From: a virus
Virus record (IMG/VR): IMGVR_UViG_3300021976_000230
Coordinates: 1 to 23,610 of that record
Reading direction: 5' to 3' (one strand)
Length of the DNA: 23,610 nt
The notes under the pieces were generated by a model. It made no database searches and was not told the DNA's origin. It saw only the letters and a list, made by a program, of their open reading frames with translations. This document shows, piece by piece, positions 1-9,268 of this stretch (its first letter is position 1; every line of letters begins with the position of its first letter). The translations under genes and the position numbers were made by a program.

Positions 1-116
1 ATGTTGAGCAGGCGGTCGATGATCGTCGGGTTGATCCCTGTGAACGAACTACCGTCCGTCGATAGCGGCTCGCCAGGGTCTAGCCTGGTCAGTCCCGCGA
101 ATGGCGTCTTGTCCAT
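1..116 (-). CDS. Minor tail protein, N-terminal fragment (gene leaves the window)
   Basis: The ORF is open from an ATG at 114-116 to the window edge, giving 38 complete codons. Its ATG overlaps the TAA stop of the upstream gene (TAATG), the same coupling seen at several junctions here, which supports it as a real gene. The visible peptide begins MDKTPFAGLTRLDPGEPLST and continues with an Asp/Gly/Ser turn and a NPTIIDRLL segment. From memory, this kind of start (an AGLTRLDPGE-like motif followed by an N-P-x-I-I-D-R-L-L motif) occurs in minor tail or fibre proteins of actinobacteriophages; that family assignment is recall, not a search. Position downstream of the tail hub agrees with a baseplate or fibre role. 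Size and C-terminal domains are unknown because the gene is cut by the window. Confidence 0.6.
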   Translation of the reverse strand, partial: MDKTPFAGLTRLDPGEPLSTDGSSFTGINPTIIDRLLN

Positions 117-628
117 TACTCCCCGTCCTGGCTTAGTAGGTCGTCCGTCATTGGGGCGCCATAGCCCTGGAAGTTCAGGTGAACAGCGCCCGCCGTGAGC
201 ACTTTCTTGCGAACCCCGGGGTTGCACATGCCGATCAGCACGTTGGCCCCGACAAGGGCTGACTTGTCCTCGTTTGAGTGGTAGCCGGTCAGGCAGATGG
301 TGACGAGCACCGGCTGCGACTCCATGCCGCCCGGCCCGGCGTTGTTGTCCCGGGTATTGGTGAACTGCCATCCGCTCGTAAACGTCGGCGTGGCAAGATA
401 CGGGCTCTCGCGGGCGGGTTCAGTGACGAATGCCACGTTGAACTTGACGCCCGCCGCAACCCAGCGGGTCTGGTAGTCCACGACCGCCTTGAAGTTGACG
501 CGGAACTGCTGGTCGTACTCGTCCAGCGCGCCCTTCCAGTCTTCCGTCTTCTTGGCGTCGTAGGCCGAGACTGTCCCCAGGGTGATCCCGGCGACAGCGC
601 GCTGGACTGCCGATGTGCCGATGGACAT
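116..628 (-). CDS. Minor tail / baseplate protein (170 aa)
   Basis: This 170-residue protein starts at an ATG that overlaps the TAA of the tail hub gene (TAATG), and its own TAA overlaps the next ATG in the same way. It has no signal peptide or membrane segment. The N-terminal third is mixed helix (AYDAKKTEDWKGALDEYDQQ). The rest alternates short hydrophobic strands with turns, ending in the segment VLVTICLTGYHSNEDKSALV and then GANVLIGM, which looks like a beta-sandwich core. Two Cys (in VTICLTG and GMCNPG) are present without a metal motif. Its place between the hub and another minor tail gene implies a structural tail-tip or baseplate role, possibly receptor contact. I do not recognise a named family with confidence. 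Confidence 0.6.
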   Translation of the reverse strand: MSIGTSAVQRAVAGITLGTVSAYDAKKTEDWKGALDEYDQQFRVNFKAVVDYQTRWVAAGVKFNVAFVTEPARESPYLATPTFTSGWQFTNTRDNNAGPGGMESQPVLVTICLTGYHSNEDKSALVGANVLIGMCNPGVRKKVLTAGAVHLNFQGYGAPMTDDLLSQDGE

Positions 629-3279
629 TAGTCGGACCCCACTCCTGCGAGGATGTCACCGATGGACGACACCGCCGCCCCCGGCGGCACGAGCGCGGCC
701 AGCGACTGCTTCACTCCGGTAACCCACGGCGTGTCGAGCAACGCCCCGCCCAGCGTTGTCTTGTAGCTCGCCTTCTCGCCGGAGACGAAGACCGTGGATC
801 GCCGCGCGACGTACAGCCGTGTGTTGAGGCCCGTGCCACTATCGCGGAGCGCCACCTGCCAGTCCAGGTCGTACTCCGGGGTGCCGGGGATCTCTATGGT
901 CGCCGTCGTGCTCTCCAGAGCCTGCTTCAGCGCGATCAGGCGCGACATGACATCGACGGAGACCTGATCCGTCAGGCGGGGCTCATAGTGGACCACGTGA
1001 CGGAGGACGCCGCCCAGCGGCCACCACGGCGGCCGATAGAACGCCTGAAGCCGATGCTCCTTGTCGGCGCCCTCGGTGAACGCCTTCCCGCCGCTCTCCT
1101 TCTTCACGAGCGCCCCGCGCACCCGGACGTTGGTTGACAGGGGCTCGTCCGTCGTCTTGGCCTGGATGCTACCCAGGAGCATGTCTTCGGTGATGTACGG
1201 CACGTTAGGCAGGTCGTCACGCAAGAGGAACGAAGACCGGAACGTGGGGATGCCCACGGACAGGTCATGCTCGGTCGGCGGAGCCATGTAGAAGACGTAG
1301 CCCGTCATCTCCTCAACCTTGGCGATGATGTCACGCAAGGCGGTCTGCCGGTTGAAGATCCAGTCGCCTTCGAGTTTCGCTCCGGTGTTCTCGATGGACC
1401 ATTCCTGAAACCCAGCCCAGCGCAACACGACGCGCACGATGTCCGACGGGTCGTCCACCTCCACGATCTTGCGCTTGTTCGCCTTCGCCTCCTCCTCCTC
1501 GCTCGTCGGCGGCGGCTGTGCGACGCCGGAGCGCGTCTGGCCGTGCAGCTTGCCGACGATGGCGCGGAACTTCCCGCCCCCGATGGGGTGCAGATGGCGG
1601 AAGCCGACGCGGATTACGCTGTCAGGTCCCAACTCAAGTTCGTGCGGAAACTGGAACGCGACCGACTTCTTGTCCATCTTCTCGACGGAGGCCGCGTACT
1701 TGATAAAGGGCCAGCCGCCGTGTTCGCCCGGCACCTCACCCATGCCGATGTGCAGCCATCCCTCGGCCACGTCCACGTCGCCCATCTGGGACGGGTAATA
1801 CTCGTACGTGTTCTTCTTGGTGCCCTTCTTGCGGCGGCGGGGCCTGGCATAGACGCCGACGAACATCTCCATTGCGTTCACGTCGGTGAACAGCCGGAAG
1901 TAGTTGTAGCGCCCTTGCGGTATCCGAATCTGAATCCACTCTGTCACTTCGCGCCCGTTTCGCGCCTCGGAGTGCCACTCGGTGGAGGCCAGGTCGTCCA
2001 GTACGGCGGGAGAGTGGAAGCCCGACTGGTGTGACGATGACGAAGCCTCGTAGCCAACGTAGCGCACGATCGTTTTGCGCTTTGGCTCCTGCCTGATGCC
2101 CTTCAGGCCGATGACGCTCGCCCGGAAGCCGCCGTCGGAGGCCCTGTGCAGCCTGCGGAAGCCGACGCGGATCACGGTGTCATCCCCGACCTCAAGGATG
2201 TGGTCGAGCTTATAGGTTCGGGCCACCTGCGACATCGTTGTCCACTTCTTGATGTAGGGCCAGTCTCCGTGGGGCTGGGTACCAGGGACGGTGCCGCCGC
2301 CCTCGTCGGCGGGGACCTGTACCCAGCCATCCTTGATGTTCATGCCGTCCAGCTCGCAGGGCTCCTGATCTGAGATCCCGCGCTTGCGCGCGTAGATGCC
2401 GACGTACACCTCCATATTCGGATAGGCCAGGTTGATCCGGAACGACTCGTAGCGGCCCTTCGGTACGCGAATGGAGACCCACTCAGTCCTGTCGGCCGCT
2501 TCGCGGTCACCCGAGATCCAGCGTGTGTCAGGACTGTAGTCCTCCGCAAAGCGCGGCGGGTAGCCGGCGCGACTGGAGGAGGCGTCAGCGCCGTAGCCGA
2601 CCTGCTTGCCGACGGTGTTGTCCTTGTTCGGCTTCTTGGCGCGAAAGATCACGGGGTCGATGAGGTTGGGACCGTTGACGTTGCCGAAGCACTTCTCGTC
2701 GGTTAGCACCTGACCGAAGTCTCGACATGTGACGGTGATCTTGTCCGGTCGCCCCACGGGATCCACGTCATCAATGAGTCCGGTGAAGACCGGGATCAGG
2801 GTGTCGTCGCCGTAGCCCTGCCAAATCCGGATCTGCCGGTTGGTGCTCAGCGCCTCATACCACTCGTTCGGTCCGACGCCGCCAGGCGGTAGCCCAGGCG
2901 GGTTGTAGCCTCGCCAGGGCGACAGGGCTCCGCGCTCGATGAGGTGGTAGAGGAAGCCGAGGTTGTTCGCCTCGCGGTACAAGACGTTCTCGATCTCGAT
3001 GGTGGTGTGGCCGATGCCCTTGGTCGAGAAGTCCTGGGTGATCTCGGTCTGCATGACGCCGGGGATGGTCACCCACGGCGACTCCGGCGTCCACCACGAC
3101 ATCCACGGCTTCTCGGCCGACTCCTTTGGGAGGACCGCGTTGACCGTCGGACCGTGCCAGTCGTTCCAGCCACGGTTCATGCGTACCTTGCGCACCTCCA
3201 CCACCTGGACAGGGCGGAAGCCGCCGATGTGAAGGCCGCTCGCCCAGCGGTTGTGGAAGTCGATGGAAACGTCGGTCAT
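628..3279 (-). CDS. Tail hub / baseplate protein with two inserted beta-sandwich repeats
   Basis: The product is 883 aa. I chose the ATG at 3279 because it overlaps the previous stop as ATGA and has GGGTGGG upstream; an in-frame GTG at 3291 would add four residues. The first ~200 residues resemble phage tail hub beta-barrel domains: a segment IRIWQGYGDDTLIPVFTGLI, then a DDVDP turn and KITVTCRDFGQVL. Residues ~226-396 and ~407-581 are two copies of one module. They share GYxASSS, TEWxxIRxPxGRY, MExxVGxYARxR, the pattern DGW/EGW...WPxIK, and VIRVGFRxLH. The modules resemble galactose-binding-like (F5/8 type C-like) sandwiches by pattern only. The hub fold resumes at ~605 with IVEVDDPSDIVRVVLRWAGF and runs to the C terminus. 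The family role is the central tail-tip platform under the tape measure; the inserts suggest glycan or cell-wall binding, which is inference. Confidence 0.7.
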   Translation of the reverse strand: MTDVSIDFHNRWASGLHIGGFRPVQVVEVRKVRMNRGWNDWHGPTVNAVLPKESAEKPWMSWWTPESPWVTIPGVMQTEITQDFSTKGIGHTTIEIENVLYREANNLGFLYHLIERGALSPWRGYNPPGLPPGGVGPNEWYEALSTNRQIRIWQGYGDDTLIPVFTGLIDDVDPVGRPDKITVTCRDFGQVLTDEKCFGNVNGPNLIDPVIFRAKKPNKDNTVGKQVGYGADASSSRAGYPPRFAEDYSPDTRWISGDREAADRTEWVSIRVPKGRYESFRINLAYPNMEVYVGIYARKRGISDQEPCELDGMNIKDGWVQVPADEGGGTVPGTQPHGDWPYIKKWTTMSQVARTYKLDHILEVGDDTVIRVGFRRLHRASDGGFRASVIGLKGIRQEPKRKTIVRYVGYEASSSSHQSGFHSPAVLDDLASTEWHSEARNGREVTEWIQIRIPQGRYNYFRLFTDVNAMEMFVGVYARPRRRKKGTKKNTYEYYPSQMGDVDVAEGWLHIGMGEVPGEHGGWPFIKYAASVEKMDKKSVAFQFPHELELGPDSVIRVGFRHLHPIGGGKFRAIVGKLHGQTRSGVAQPPPTSEEEEAKANKRKIVEVDDPSDIVRVVLRWAGFQEWSIENTGAKLEGDWIFNRQTALRDIIAKVEEMTGYVFYMAPPTEHDLSVGIPTFRSSFLLRDDLPNVPYITEDMLLGSIQAKTTDEPLSTNVRVRGALVKKESGGKAFTEGADKEHRLQAFYRPPWWPLGGVLRHVVHYEPRLTDQVSVDVMSRLIALKQALESTTATIEIPGTPEYDLDWQVALRDSGTGLNTRLYVARRSTVFVSGEKASYKTTLGGALLDTPWVTGVKQSLAALVPPGAAVSSIGDILAGVGSD

Positions 3280-3710
3280 GCGCCCACCCACGGGCCGGAG
3301 ATGACGCGAAGCACATCCAGCTCCAGGCCGTACTCGAAGTAGTGAAGCCGGATAGAGGGATCACGCGGGTTGCGCATGGTGCGCTTACGCAGCGGCTTGA
3401 ACTCCACGATCAACACCTCGGCCTGGTAGCCCTCGAAGTCCTCGTAGATGATCGAGCGGTGCTTGCACACGCTGAAGTAGTCGATCATCTTCTGGTGCTG
3501 CGCGGCGTGCAGGATCACGCCGGTCACCCGGATCGTCAGGGGCTCGTCCACACCCTGCTGCCTGACGGTCCCGATGCCACCAGTGGACGCGGTGCGCTCG
3601 ATGTTGCGGCGCTTGCCGAACGACTCCTCGGTGTCGTAGTTGACCTGCCAGTTGTAGGCGCCTAGACCACCCGGCGCCGGGTCGATGAACTTACACCTTC
3701 CGTAGGCCAT
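3276..3710 (-). CDS. Distal tail (Dit-like) / minor tail protein
   Basis: This 144-residue protein lies directly after the tape measure gene. Three bases separate the two, and the site GAGGT that overlaps the tape measure stop region provides its ribosome binding site. It starts MAYGRCKFIDPAPGGLGAYN and ends with a strand-rich segment HYFEYGLELDVLRVISG. The middle holds IRVTGVILHAAQHQKMIDYF, a strand followed by an amphipathic helix, then a further strand pair EVLIVEFKPL. This strand-helix-strand layout and the location between the tape measure and hub are typical of distal tail or baseplate-ring proteins that connect tube to hub. There is no sequence motif that names the family, so the call rests on gene order and general fold pattern. 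The stop overlaps the hub ATG (ATGA), suggesting coupled translation and stoichiometric production. Confidence 0.55.
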   Translation of the reverse strand: MAYGRCKFIDPAPGGLGAYNWQVNYDTEESFGKRRNIERTASTGGIGTVRQQGVDEPLTIRVTGVILHAAQHQKMIDYFSVCKHRSIIYEDFEGYQAEVLIVEFKPLRKRTMRNPRDPSIRLHYFEYGLELDVLRVISGPWVGA

Positions 3711-3713
3711 TGG

Positions 3714-6700
3714 TTACCTCAAGCTCATGCTTCGGCCCGCAGCTCTGCCCGCCGTCCCATGTGTTTCTCCAAACACATTGGCGACGGACTCGACATCCTC
3801 CGAGCGATAGACGTTGACTGTAATCTGCTGGTTGTTGTTGACCGTGGAGCCGCCGCCCGGCATGCCGCCCTGGACGAAGCGCCGGACCTCGTAGAGCGTC
3901 GGCAGCTTGATGTTGCCGACATCCAGTTCGTAGTCACCTTGCGCCTCGTCGCGCAGGCGCTTGGCCGCCAGGATCAGCTCGCGCTGCTTCGCCTTGGAGA
4001 TGCCCTTGGTCTTCGCGAGCTGTTCGAGCTGCTGCGCGGCAACATCGGCGGAGATCTTGCCCATCTCTAGATTGAAGTTGATGTCATCTTGCGCGCTCTC
4101 AACGCGCGCGTTGCGGTAGTTGCGCTGGGCGTCGTTGTACTGGGCCTGTGCGCTGATGCGCTCGGTCCCCTTGGTGCCCTTCACGTTGTTGCGCGCGCGG
4201 TTGCGCTCCAGGCGTGCCTGCTCCACCGGGTCGTCCGTCTGGCTGACGAGCAGGTCGAAGCGGGCGTTCTCGCGTTCGCGCAGCGCCTCCTCAAGCTGGT
4301 TGTTCGCGTTGATGAGGTCGAGCAGTGACTGCAATCTCTCAACACGAGTCTTCGCGGAAGCTCGCGCCTTGCGCGCGGCGGCGACGGCAGCGCGCGCGGC
4401 GGCCACCGGGTCGCCGCCGGCACGCGCGGCTTGGATCTGGGCCTGAAGGCTGTCCACCTGCTGCTGCTCTTGGCGCTGCTGCTCGGCCTGCTGGATCTCA
4501 GCGGTGATGACCTGGGCGCGCTGCTGCTTGATCGCGTTGGAGTCCACCGAGCCCGGCCGCTGCTGGTTCTGCCGCTGCATCGCCTGGAGCGTGTTGCGCG
4601 CGGCCTGCACGGCGGCGTTGGCGGCGTCGGTGGGGTCACCTGACGCGCGGGCGATCATCAGGGCGTTCTCGGCCTCCACGTCGGCGAGCGCGGCCTGCGC
4701 GACCTGCGTTCGGGCCTGGTTCAGCTCAGTGAGCGCCTGCCTGTACTCGCGGGAGTTGCGGCCGAACGTCTTCTGCGCATCCCTGACGCCCTGTGCGGCG
4801 AAGCGGAGCTGGGTTGCGGCCTGGTCGCCCGTGTCCGCCGTGCCACTAAGCTGCAACTGTAGTCGAACGTTCCGCCCCTCCTGACGGTCCGAGTACGCCT
4901 GCCGCTTCAGCTCGTCCTGTAGGCGACGGAGGCGACGGCGCGCGGCGGTCAGCTCCTCGCTCGCGGCGTCACGCTCCACCGTGTAGTCCTGGACCTGCTT
5001 CTGCGCGTTCTCCAGGTCCCGTTCGAGCTGGGCGCGTCGCTCGCCGCCAGCGGGCAGGCCGCCGAGTGCAGTTTGCCCCGTCAAGGGATCCGTCTGGGTG
5101 CCCGGCGAATACTCCCCGAGCGCCTGCTGCGCCTGCCTGCGGGCCTCCTCGGCGCGCGCCAACCGCAGCTCGGCCGCCCCGCTGTTCGTCTGGGCGTTGT
5201 TGAGGGCATCGTTGAGCTGTCCGCGCGCCTGGCGGAAGGCGTCTCGGCGTCCACCTTCACCCCCGGCCTGCGCGAGGTCGTTCTGGAGGTCGTCCTGGAC
5301 GATGGTGTTGATGCCGTCGAAGTAGGCGTTGCGTGCCTCGGCGAGCTGGTTGATGCTCTTGGCGTCCGCCTTGCCCTGGAGCCTCGCCACCTGCTGCCTA
5401 TACACGGACGACAGTCGCGAGATGGACTGGCCACTCCGACCGAACGCGGCGGCGGTGGCCGTGATCGCCTTCGCCTCCTCGTCCAACTGGTCGAAGTTGA
5501 GGTCGGCCAGGGCGTCGTCATATGACGCGCCGCCGCCCTGGCGCAGCGCACCTGACAGCGTAGCGTTGACACGGTTCCGCTGACGCTTGGACGGATCCAA
5601 GAGCGTCTTCGCCTCGATGGCGTAGTTCGCCATGCGCCGGTCGAACTCGGCCATGGAGATGATGCCCGCGCGCCGGTCGCGGTGGGTGGCTTGGATGTCG
5701 TTGACGAGCTGTCCGGCGGTGAGCTGTGGGCGGGCCTTGCCCTGCGCGCCGCGCTCACGCTGGATGCGCTCGCGGTTCTCCTGCTCTGCCTGAAGCTGCG
5801 CGGTCTCCAGGTTGACACGGGCGCGACGCTGGGCGGGGGTCTCGTACTCCCCCTGCGCGATCTGGGGCAGCGTGGACCCGAACAGCTCGACGGGGTTGAA
5901 GATGTCGTTCAGGCGGGACAGGGTGTCGGAGCGGTACTGCGCCTCCGACTGACCCTGCTGGACACGCGCAGCCTTCCCGCGCAGCTCGGCCTGGGCCTTA
6001 TCGGTGTTGCCACGGTAGTTCTGGATGGCGTCATCGGCGGCGTCCAGCTCCTTGCTGAAGTGGTCGGCCACCTGGTCGAGCGCCTGGAAGGCGATGAAGC
6101 CGATGATGGCGGCATCCAGGGCGCCGAGCCCGGAGATGAAGCCGCGCACCTGCCCGGGGATGGTCCGAACGGAGCTGGCCGCACCGCCGACGAAGCTCGT
6201 CGCACGCGCAAGTCCGGACGCCAGTCCAGTCGTTGCGCGTCCGGCGCCACGCGCCGAGTAGCTACCGCCGCCCGCCGCGAGCGCACCACCGGCCACGGCC
6301 ATCTCGGCGAAGGCGCGATCCATTGTCCGCCTGATGCCGCGCGCGGCCTGTGATGTGCGGCGCGCCGACTGGGCGGCAGCCCCTGCCTGCCGCTCCGCCC
6401 CAGCCGTTGTGGAGCCCCGGGGAACGAAGTCGTCCGCCGTCGTGGTGCCGCGCAGGTTCGGCTGGTCCAGCTCGCGCGGCACCGGGATGTTGCGTGACAC
6501 CAGGAAGGTGCGGATCTGCCGCGCCTGGAGCTTCTGTGCCTGCTGGAGATCGTCGTCCACGGTCTGGGCGACCTTTGTGGACAGCACGCGATTCTGCGTC
6601 GCCGCCGCCAGGTCCGCCTCAGCGCGTACTGCCCGCTGCTCCAGCTCCACTCGCCGCGCCATGACACGCTGGCGGTTCGGGTCCTCCTCGGGGAGCCGCT

Positions 6701-9260
6701 GGGCGGCCTGGAACTCACGGGAGCGGGCAAAGCTCGCCGCGTTGGCGCGCTCGATGTCGGCGCGCATGCCCGTGCGCTGCTCCTCGCGGCCGAAGCGCTC
6801 GGTCTCGTTGAACGCCTGCTGCCGGGATTCGCGCAGTCCGGCGACGGCGTGGGTCTTCAGTCGCTGGTCGGGCTGCGCGAGGAACCCCAGCGGGCCACCG
6901 GCCAGCGCGTCGGTCGCGCCGAGCCGCCGCATGACCTGGAGGGCGACCGCCGCCTGGCCCAGCAACATGACAGCCTGCCGCACCCCTTCCGGCAGCTCGT
7001 TGAACAGGCCCACCAGGTCGGCTGTCAACTGCAATGCCTCGACCAGGCCCCTGAGTAGGAGCCCAAACGCGGTGAACGCCCCGGCGCGTGCCAGCTCCGA
7101 CCCCAACACCTCGAAGCCAACGCCGACGGCGGCGAGCTGTTCGCGGACCTCGCTGAGCACCTTGGCCAGCTCCGCCTGCGCCGATCCCTTGGACGCCTCG
7201 GGGGAGGTGTCCTTGAGCGCCCGGTTCAGTACCGTCTGGTCGGCCAGCACTCCGGTGATTAGACGGGCGTACTGATTGCCGAACAGTCCAGTGGAGATCT
7301 CCTGAAGATCGACCTCCCCGGGCGCGGCGGTGGCGGCGCGCTGGAGCGCGTTCTGGAGCGTCTTCTGGAAGTCCTGCGGGTCCACCTCGATGCCCTGCTG
7401 TTCCAGCTTGACCTTCGAGATGGGCTCGCGGATACGCTGGACAGCGCGTGCGATGCCCGTGCCGATCTCGGTGCCGGACCGGCCGGTCGCCTTCTGGATG
7501 GCGACGAACAGGCCGAGCAGGTAGTCCACATCGCCGCCCGCGTTCCGGTACGTACCTGCCGCCTTCGCCAGGCCCGCTTCAGTGTCACCGATGCCGATAC
7601 CGAAGCGGTTCTGCGCCTGGTTGATCTGGTCGAAGACGCCGACGAGCTGGGTGGACTCCAGCCCGAAGCCGTTGACGATGGCGATGAGGTTGCGGGTGGA
7701 CGTGGCAACGTCGATCTCGCCCGTCTTGAGGGAGTACAGCGCCGCCTCTGCCGCCTTGATCGCGGCGGGCTGGTCGTGGAAGACCTGGCCCATGCGATAC
7801 ACGGCATCGGCGGCCTGTTCGACGGGGACGTTGAACTGCTGGGACAGGTCACCGAACGCGCCCTGAAGCGCGTCGCCGTCGAAGCCGCCAGTGATGACAC
7901 GTGACGCCTGGTCAACGCCGGAGGATGCCTGGATCGCGCCCTCGCCGACGCGCTGGAGGGCGCCGACCACACCGAAGACAGCAGTGGCCGCCGCCGTCCA
8001 CCCGGCGAACTTGCCTGCGGTGAGGAGCGCCTGGTTGCCGATCTCGCGCAGCGTCGTCTCGCCGCGCGCCGCTGCCGCGATGAACTCGGAGGTGAGCGCA
8101 CCGTGACGGTGCATCGCCTGTGACAGCGGGTAGAAGTTGACGCCCGCATTACGGGCGGACATGCCGAGCCTGTCCAGTGCGGCGGCGTCACCTGCGACGA
8201 ACTGCGCGACCCTGGCCTCGCGTGCCTGGACCATGGCGCGCTGCATGTCGTCCAGCTCGCCCGCGTACACCCCGGTGGCGCGGGCGCCGCTCAGTGTCGC
8301 GTTCGACTCGCGAGCGATGTCGGTGATTCGCTGCTTGCGCTTGTCGTCGTCCTCGTCACCGAACGCCATCTGGCCGGTGATCGGCGGGCGGGGTGGCTCG
8401 GCGCCACCGGCACCGCCAGCCTGCGGTGTCCGCTGGACGGCCGCGTCGCCCCCGAAGATGTCGAGCTGCCGTCCGACCTGACGCTGCGCTGCCTCCTGTC
8501 GAGCCCGGCGCGCCAGCTCGCGGTCGGCCGCCGCCTTCTCGCGTGACGCCGCCTCGGTCTCTTGTGCGGACTTGAGTTCGATGTTCGCTGCGCGCCGCCG
8601 CGCCGTTGCCTGGTCGCGAGCGTCCCACCCGGCGACGCGCTCGTCCTCAGTCGTCGTCTTGCGCCGGAGCAGGGAGGCGTACTCGCGCTTGGCCCGCTCG
8701 TACTCCACGTCGGCCTGCGTCACGCCCACCCTGGCGGCCTGTGCGCGGGTCTGGGGGCCGGCGGGAGCGCCGGAGCCGTCGGAGGGACGGAAGCCGGCCT
8801 GTAGCGCCTCCTGCATCGCCCGCGCGCGCCGCGAGCCGACCCCTTCGAGCTGCTGGCGCATCTGGTACTGCGTGGTGTCGGCGCCGCCGATACGGGACGC
8901 TGCTGCGAATTGTGGATCGCTGGCCCCGCTAAGCGCCCGACTGACGTTCAGGTTTGCGCGCCGCGCCGCCTCGGTCTGACGCTGACGAGCGCGCGTGTTG
9001 CGCTCGATGGCGTCGGTGTCCTGGTTGGTCTTCTGGACCTCTGCGTCGCCGACCGCAATCGTGCGACGACCAACCTCGACCTTCTCCTTGCGCGCCGCCC
9101 GGCGCTTGCGCTCGACATCCTCCTCGACCTTGGCGGTCTCCAGCGTCTCGCCACGTGACAGGCGCTCGGCCGCGATCAGCTCCTCGCGGCCCTCGCGTAG
9201 GGCTCGGAGGGCCGCCGCCTCCGCGTTGAAGTCCTCCGTTCCGCCGCCGTACCGTGCCAC
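3714..9260 (-). CDS. Tail tape measure protein (1848 aa)
   Basis: This is the longest gene in the window. It starts with GTG at 9260, preceded at suitable spacing by GAGGT. Residues 1-360 are highly charged, Ala/Arg/Glu-rich coiled coil. Residues ~405-775 resemble the TP901-type tape measure core: a hydrophobic stretch KFAGWTAAATAVFGVVGALQ, then an AADAVYRMGQ helix, the conserved-looking GRSGTEIGTGIARAVQRIRE, and a second hydrophobic run GAFTAFGLLLRGLVEALQLT. Another apolar helix, AAIIGFIAFQALDQVADHF, lies a little past the middle. From there to about residue 1790 the protein is Gln/Arg/Ala-rich coiled coil with almost no hydrophobic breaks. It ends with a beta-like VNNNQQITVNVYRS segment. 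Tape measure proteins set tail length and occupy the tube lumen, and they are ejected during infection. The gene follows the frameshifted chaperones, the usual siphovirus order. Confidence 0.95.
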   Translation of the reverse strand: MARYGGGTEDFNAEAAALRALREGREELIAAERLSRGETLETAKVEEDVERKRRAARKEKVEVGRRTIAVGDAEVQKTNQDTDAIERNTRARQRQTEAARRANLNVSRALSGASDPQFAAASRIGGADTTQYQMRQQLEGVGSRRARAMQEALQAGFRPSDGSGAPAGPQTRAQAARVGVTQADVEYERAKREYASLLRRKTTTEDERVAGWDARDQATARRRAANIELKSAQETEAASREKAAADRELARRARQEAAQRQVGRQLDIFGGDAAVQRTPQAGGAGGAEPPRPPITGQMAFGDEDDDKRKQRITDIARESNATLSGARATGVYAGELDDMQRAMVQAREARVAQFVAGDAAALDRLGMSARNAGVNFYPLSQAMHRHGALTSEFIAAAARGETTLREIGNQALLTAGKFAGWTAAATAVFGVVGALQRVGEGAIQASSGVDQASRVITGGFDGDALQGAFGDLSQQFNVPVEQAADAVYRMGQVFHDQPAAIKAAEAALYSLKTGEIDVATSTRNLIAIVNGFGLESTQLVGVFDQINQAQNRFGIGIGDTEAGLAKAAGTYRNAGGDVDYLLGLFVAIQKATGRSGTEIGTGIARAVQRIREPISKVKLEQQGIEVDPQDFQKTLQNALQRAATAAPGEVDLQEISTGLFGNQYARLITGVLADQTVLNRALKDTSPEASKGSAQAELAKVLSEVREQLAAVGVGFEVLGSELARAGAFTAFGLLLRGLVEALQLTADLVGLFNELPEGVRQAVMLLGQAAVALQVMRRLGATDALAGGPLGFLAQPDQRLKTHAVAGLRESRQQAFNETERFGREEQRTGMRADIERANAASFARSREFQAAQRLPEEDPNRQRVMARRVELEQRAVRAEADLAAATQNRVLSTKVAQTVDDDLQQAQKLQARQIRTFLVSRNIPVPRELDQPNLRGTTTADDFVPRGSTTAGAERQAGAAAQSARRTSQAARGIRRTMDRAFAEMAVAGGALAAGGGSYSARGAGRATTGLASGLARATSFVGGAASSVRTIPGQVRGFISGLGALDAAIIGFIAFQALDQVADHFSKELDAADDAIQNYRGNTDKAQAELRGKAARVQQGQSEAQYRSDTLSRLNDIFNPVELFGSTLPQIAQGEYETPAQRRARVNLETAQLQAEQENRERIQRERGAQGKARPQLTAGQLVNDIQATHRDRRAGIISMAEFDRRMANYAIEAKTLLDPSKRQRNRVNATLSGALRQGGGASYDDALADLNFDQLDEEAKAITATAAAFGRSGQSISRLSSVYRQQVARLQGKADAKSINQLAEARNAYFDGINTIVQDDLQNDLAQAGGEGGRRDAFRQARGQLNDALNNAQTNSGAAELRLARAEEARRQAQQALGEYSPGTQTDPLTGQTALGGLPAGGERRAQLERDLENAQKQVQDYTVERDAASEELTAARRRLRRLQDELKRQAYSDRQEGRNVRLQLQLSGTADTGDQAATQLRFAAQGVRDAQKTFGRNSREYRQALTELNQARTQVAQAALADVEAENALMIARASGDPTDAANAAVQAARNTLQAMQRQNQQRPGSVDSNAIKQQRAQVITAEIQQAEQQRQEQQQVDSLQAQIQAARAGGDPVAAARAAVAAARKARASAKTRVERLQSLLDLINANNQLEEALRERENARFDLLVSQTDDPVEQARLERNRARNNVKGTKGTERISAQAQYNDAQRNYRNARVESAQDDINFNLEMGKISADVAAQQLEQLAKTKGISKAKQRELILAAKRLRDEAQGDYELDVGNIKLPTLYEVRRFVQGGMPGGGSTVNNNQQITVNVYRSEDVESVANVFGETHGTAGRAAGRSMSLR

Positions 9261-9268
9261 GCGCTACC

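Noticed and set aside
3280-3291. GTG at 3291 as hub start
   Set aside because: It adds only four residues and overlaps the previous gene by 16 bases; the ATGA overlap at 3276-3279 matches the coupling style of other genes here.
5682-7275. Plus-strand ORFs opposite the tape measure gene
   Set aside because: All lie within the tape measure gene and show composition-driven Arg/Ala/Ser sequence.
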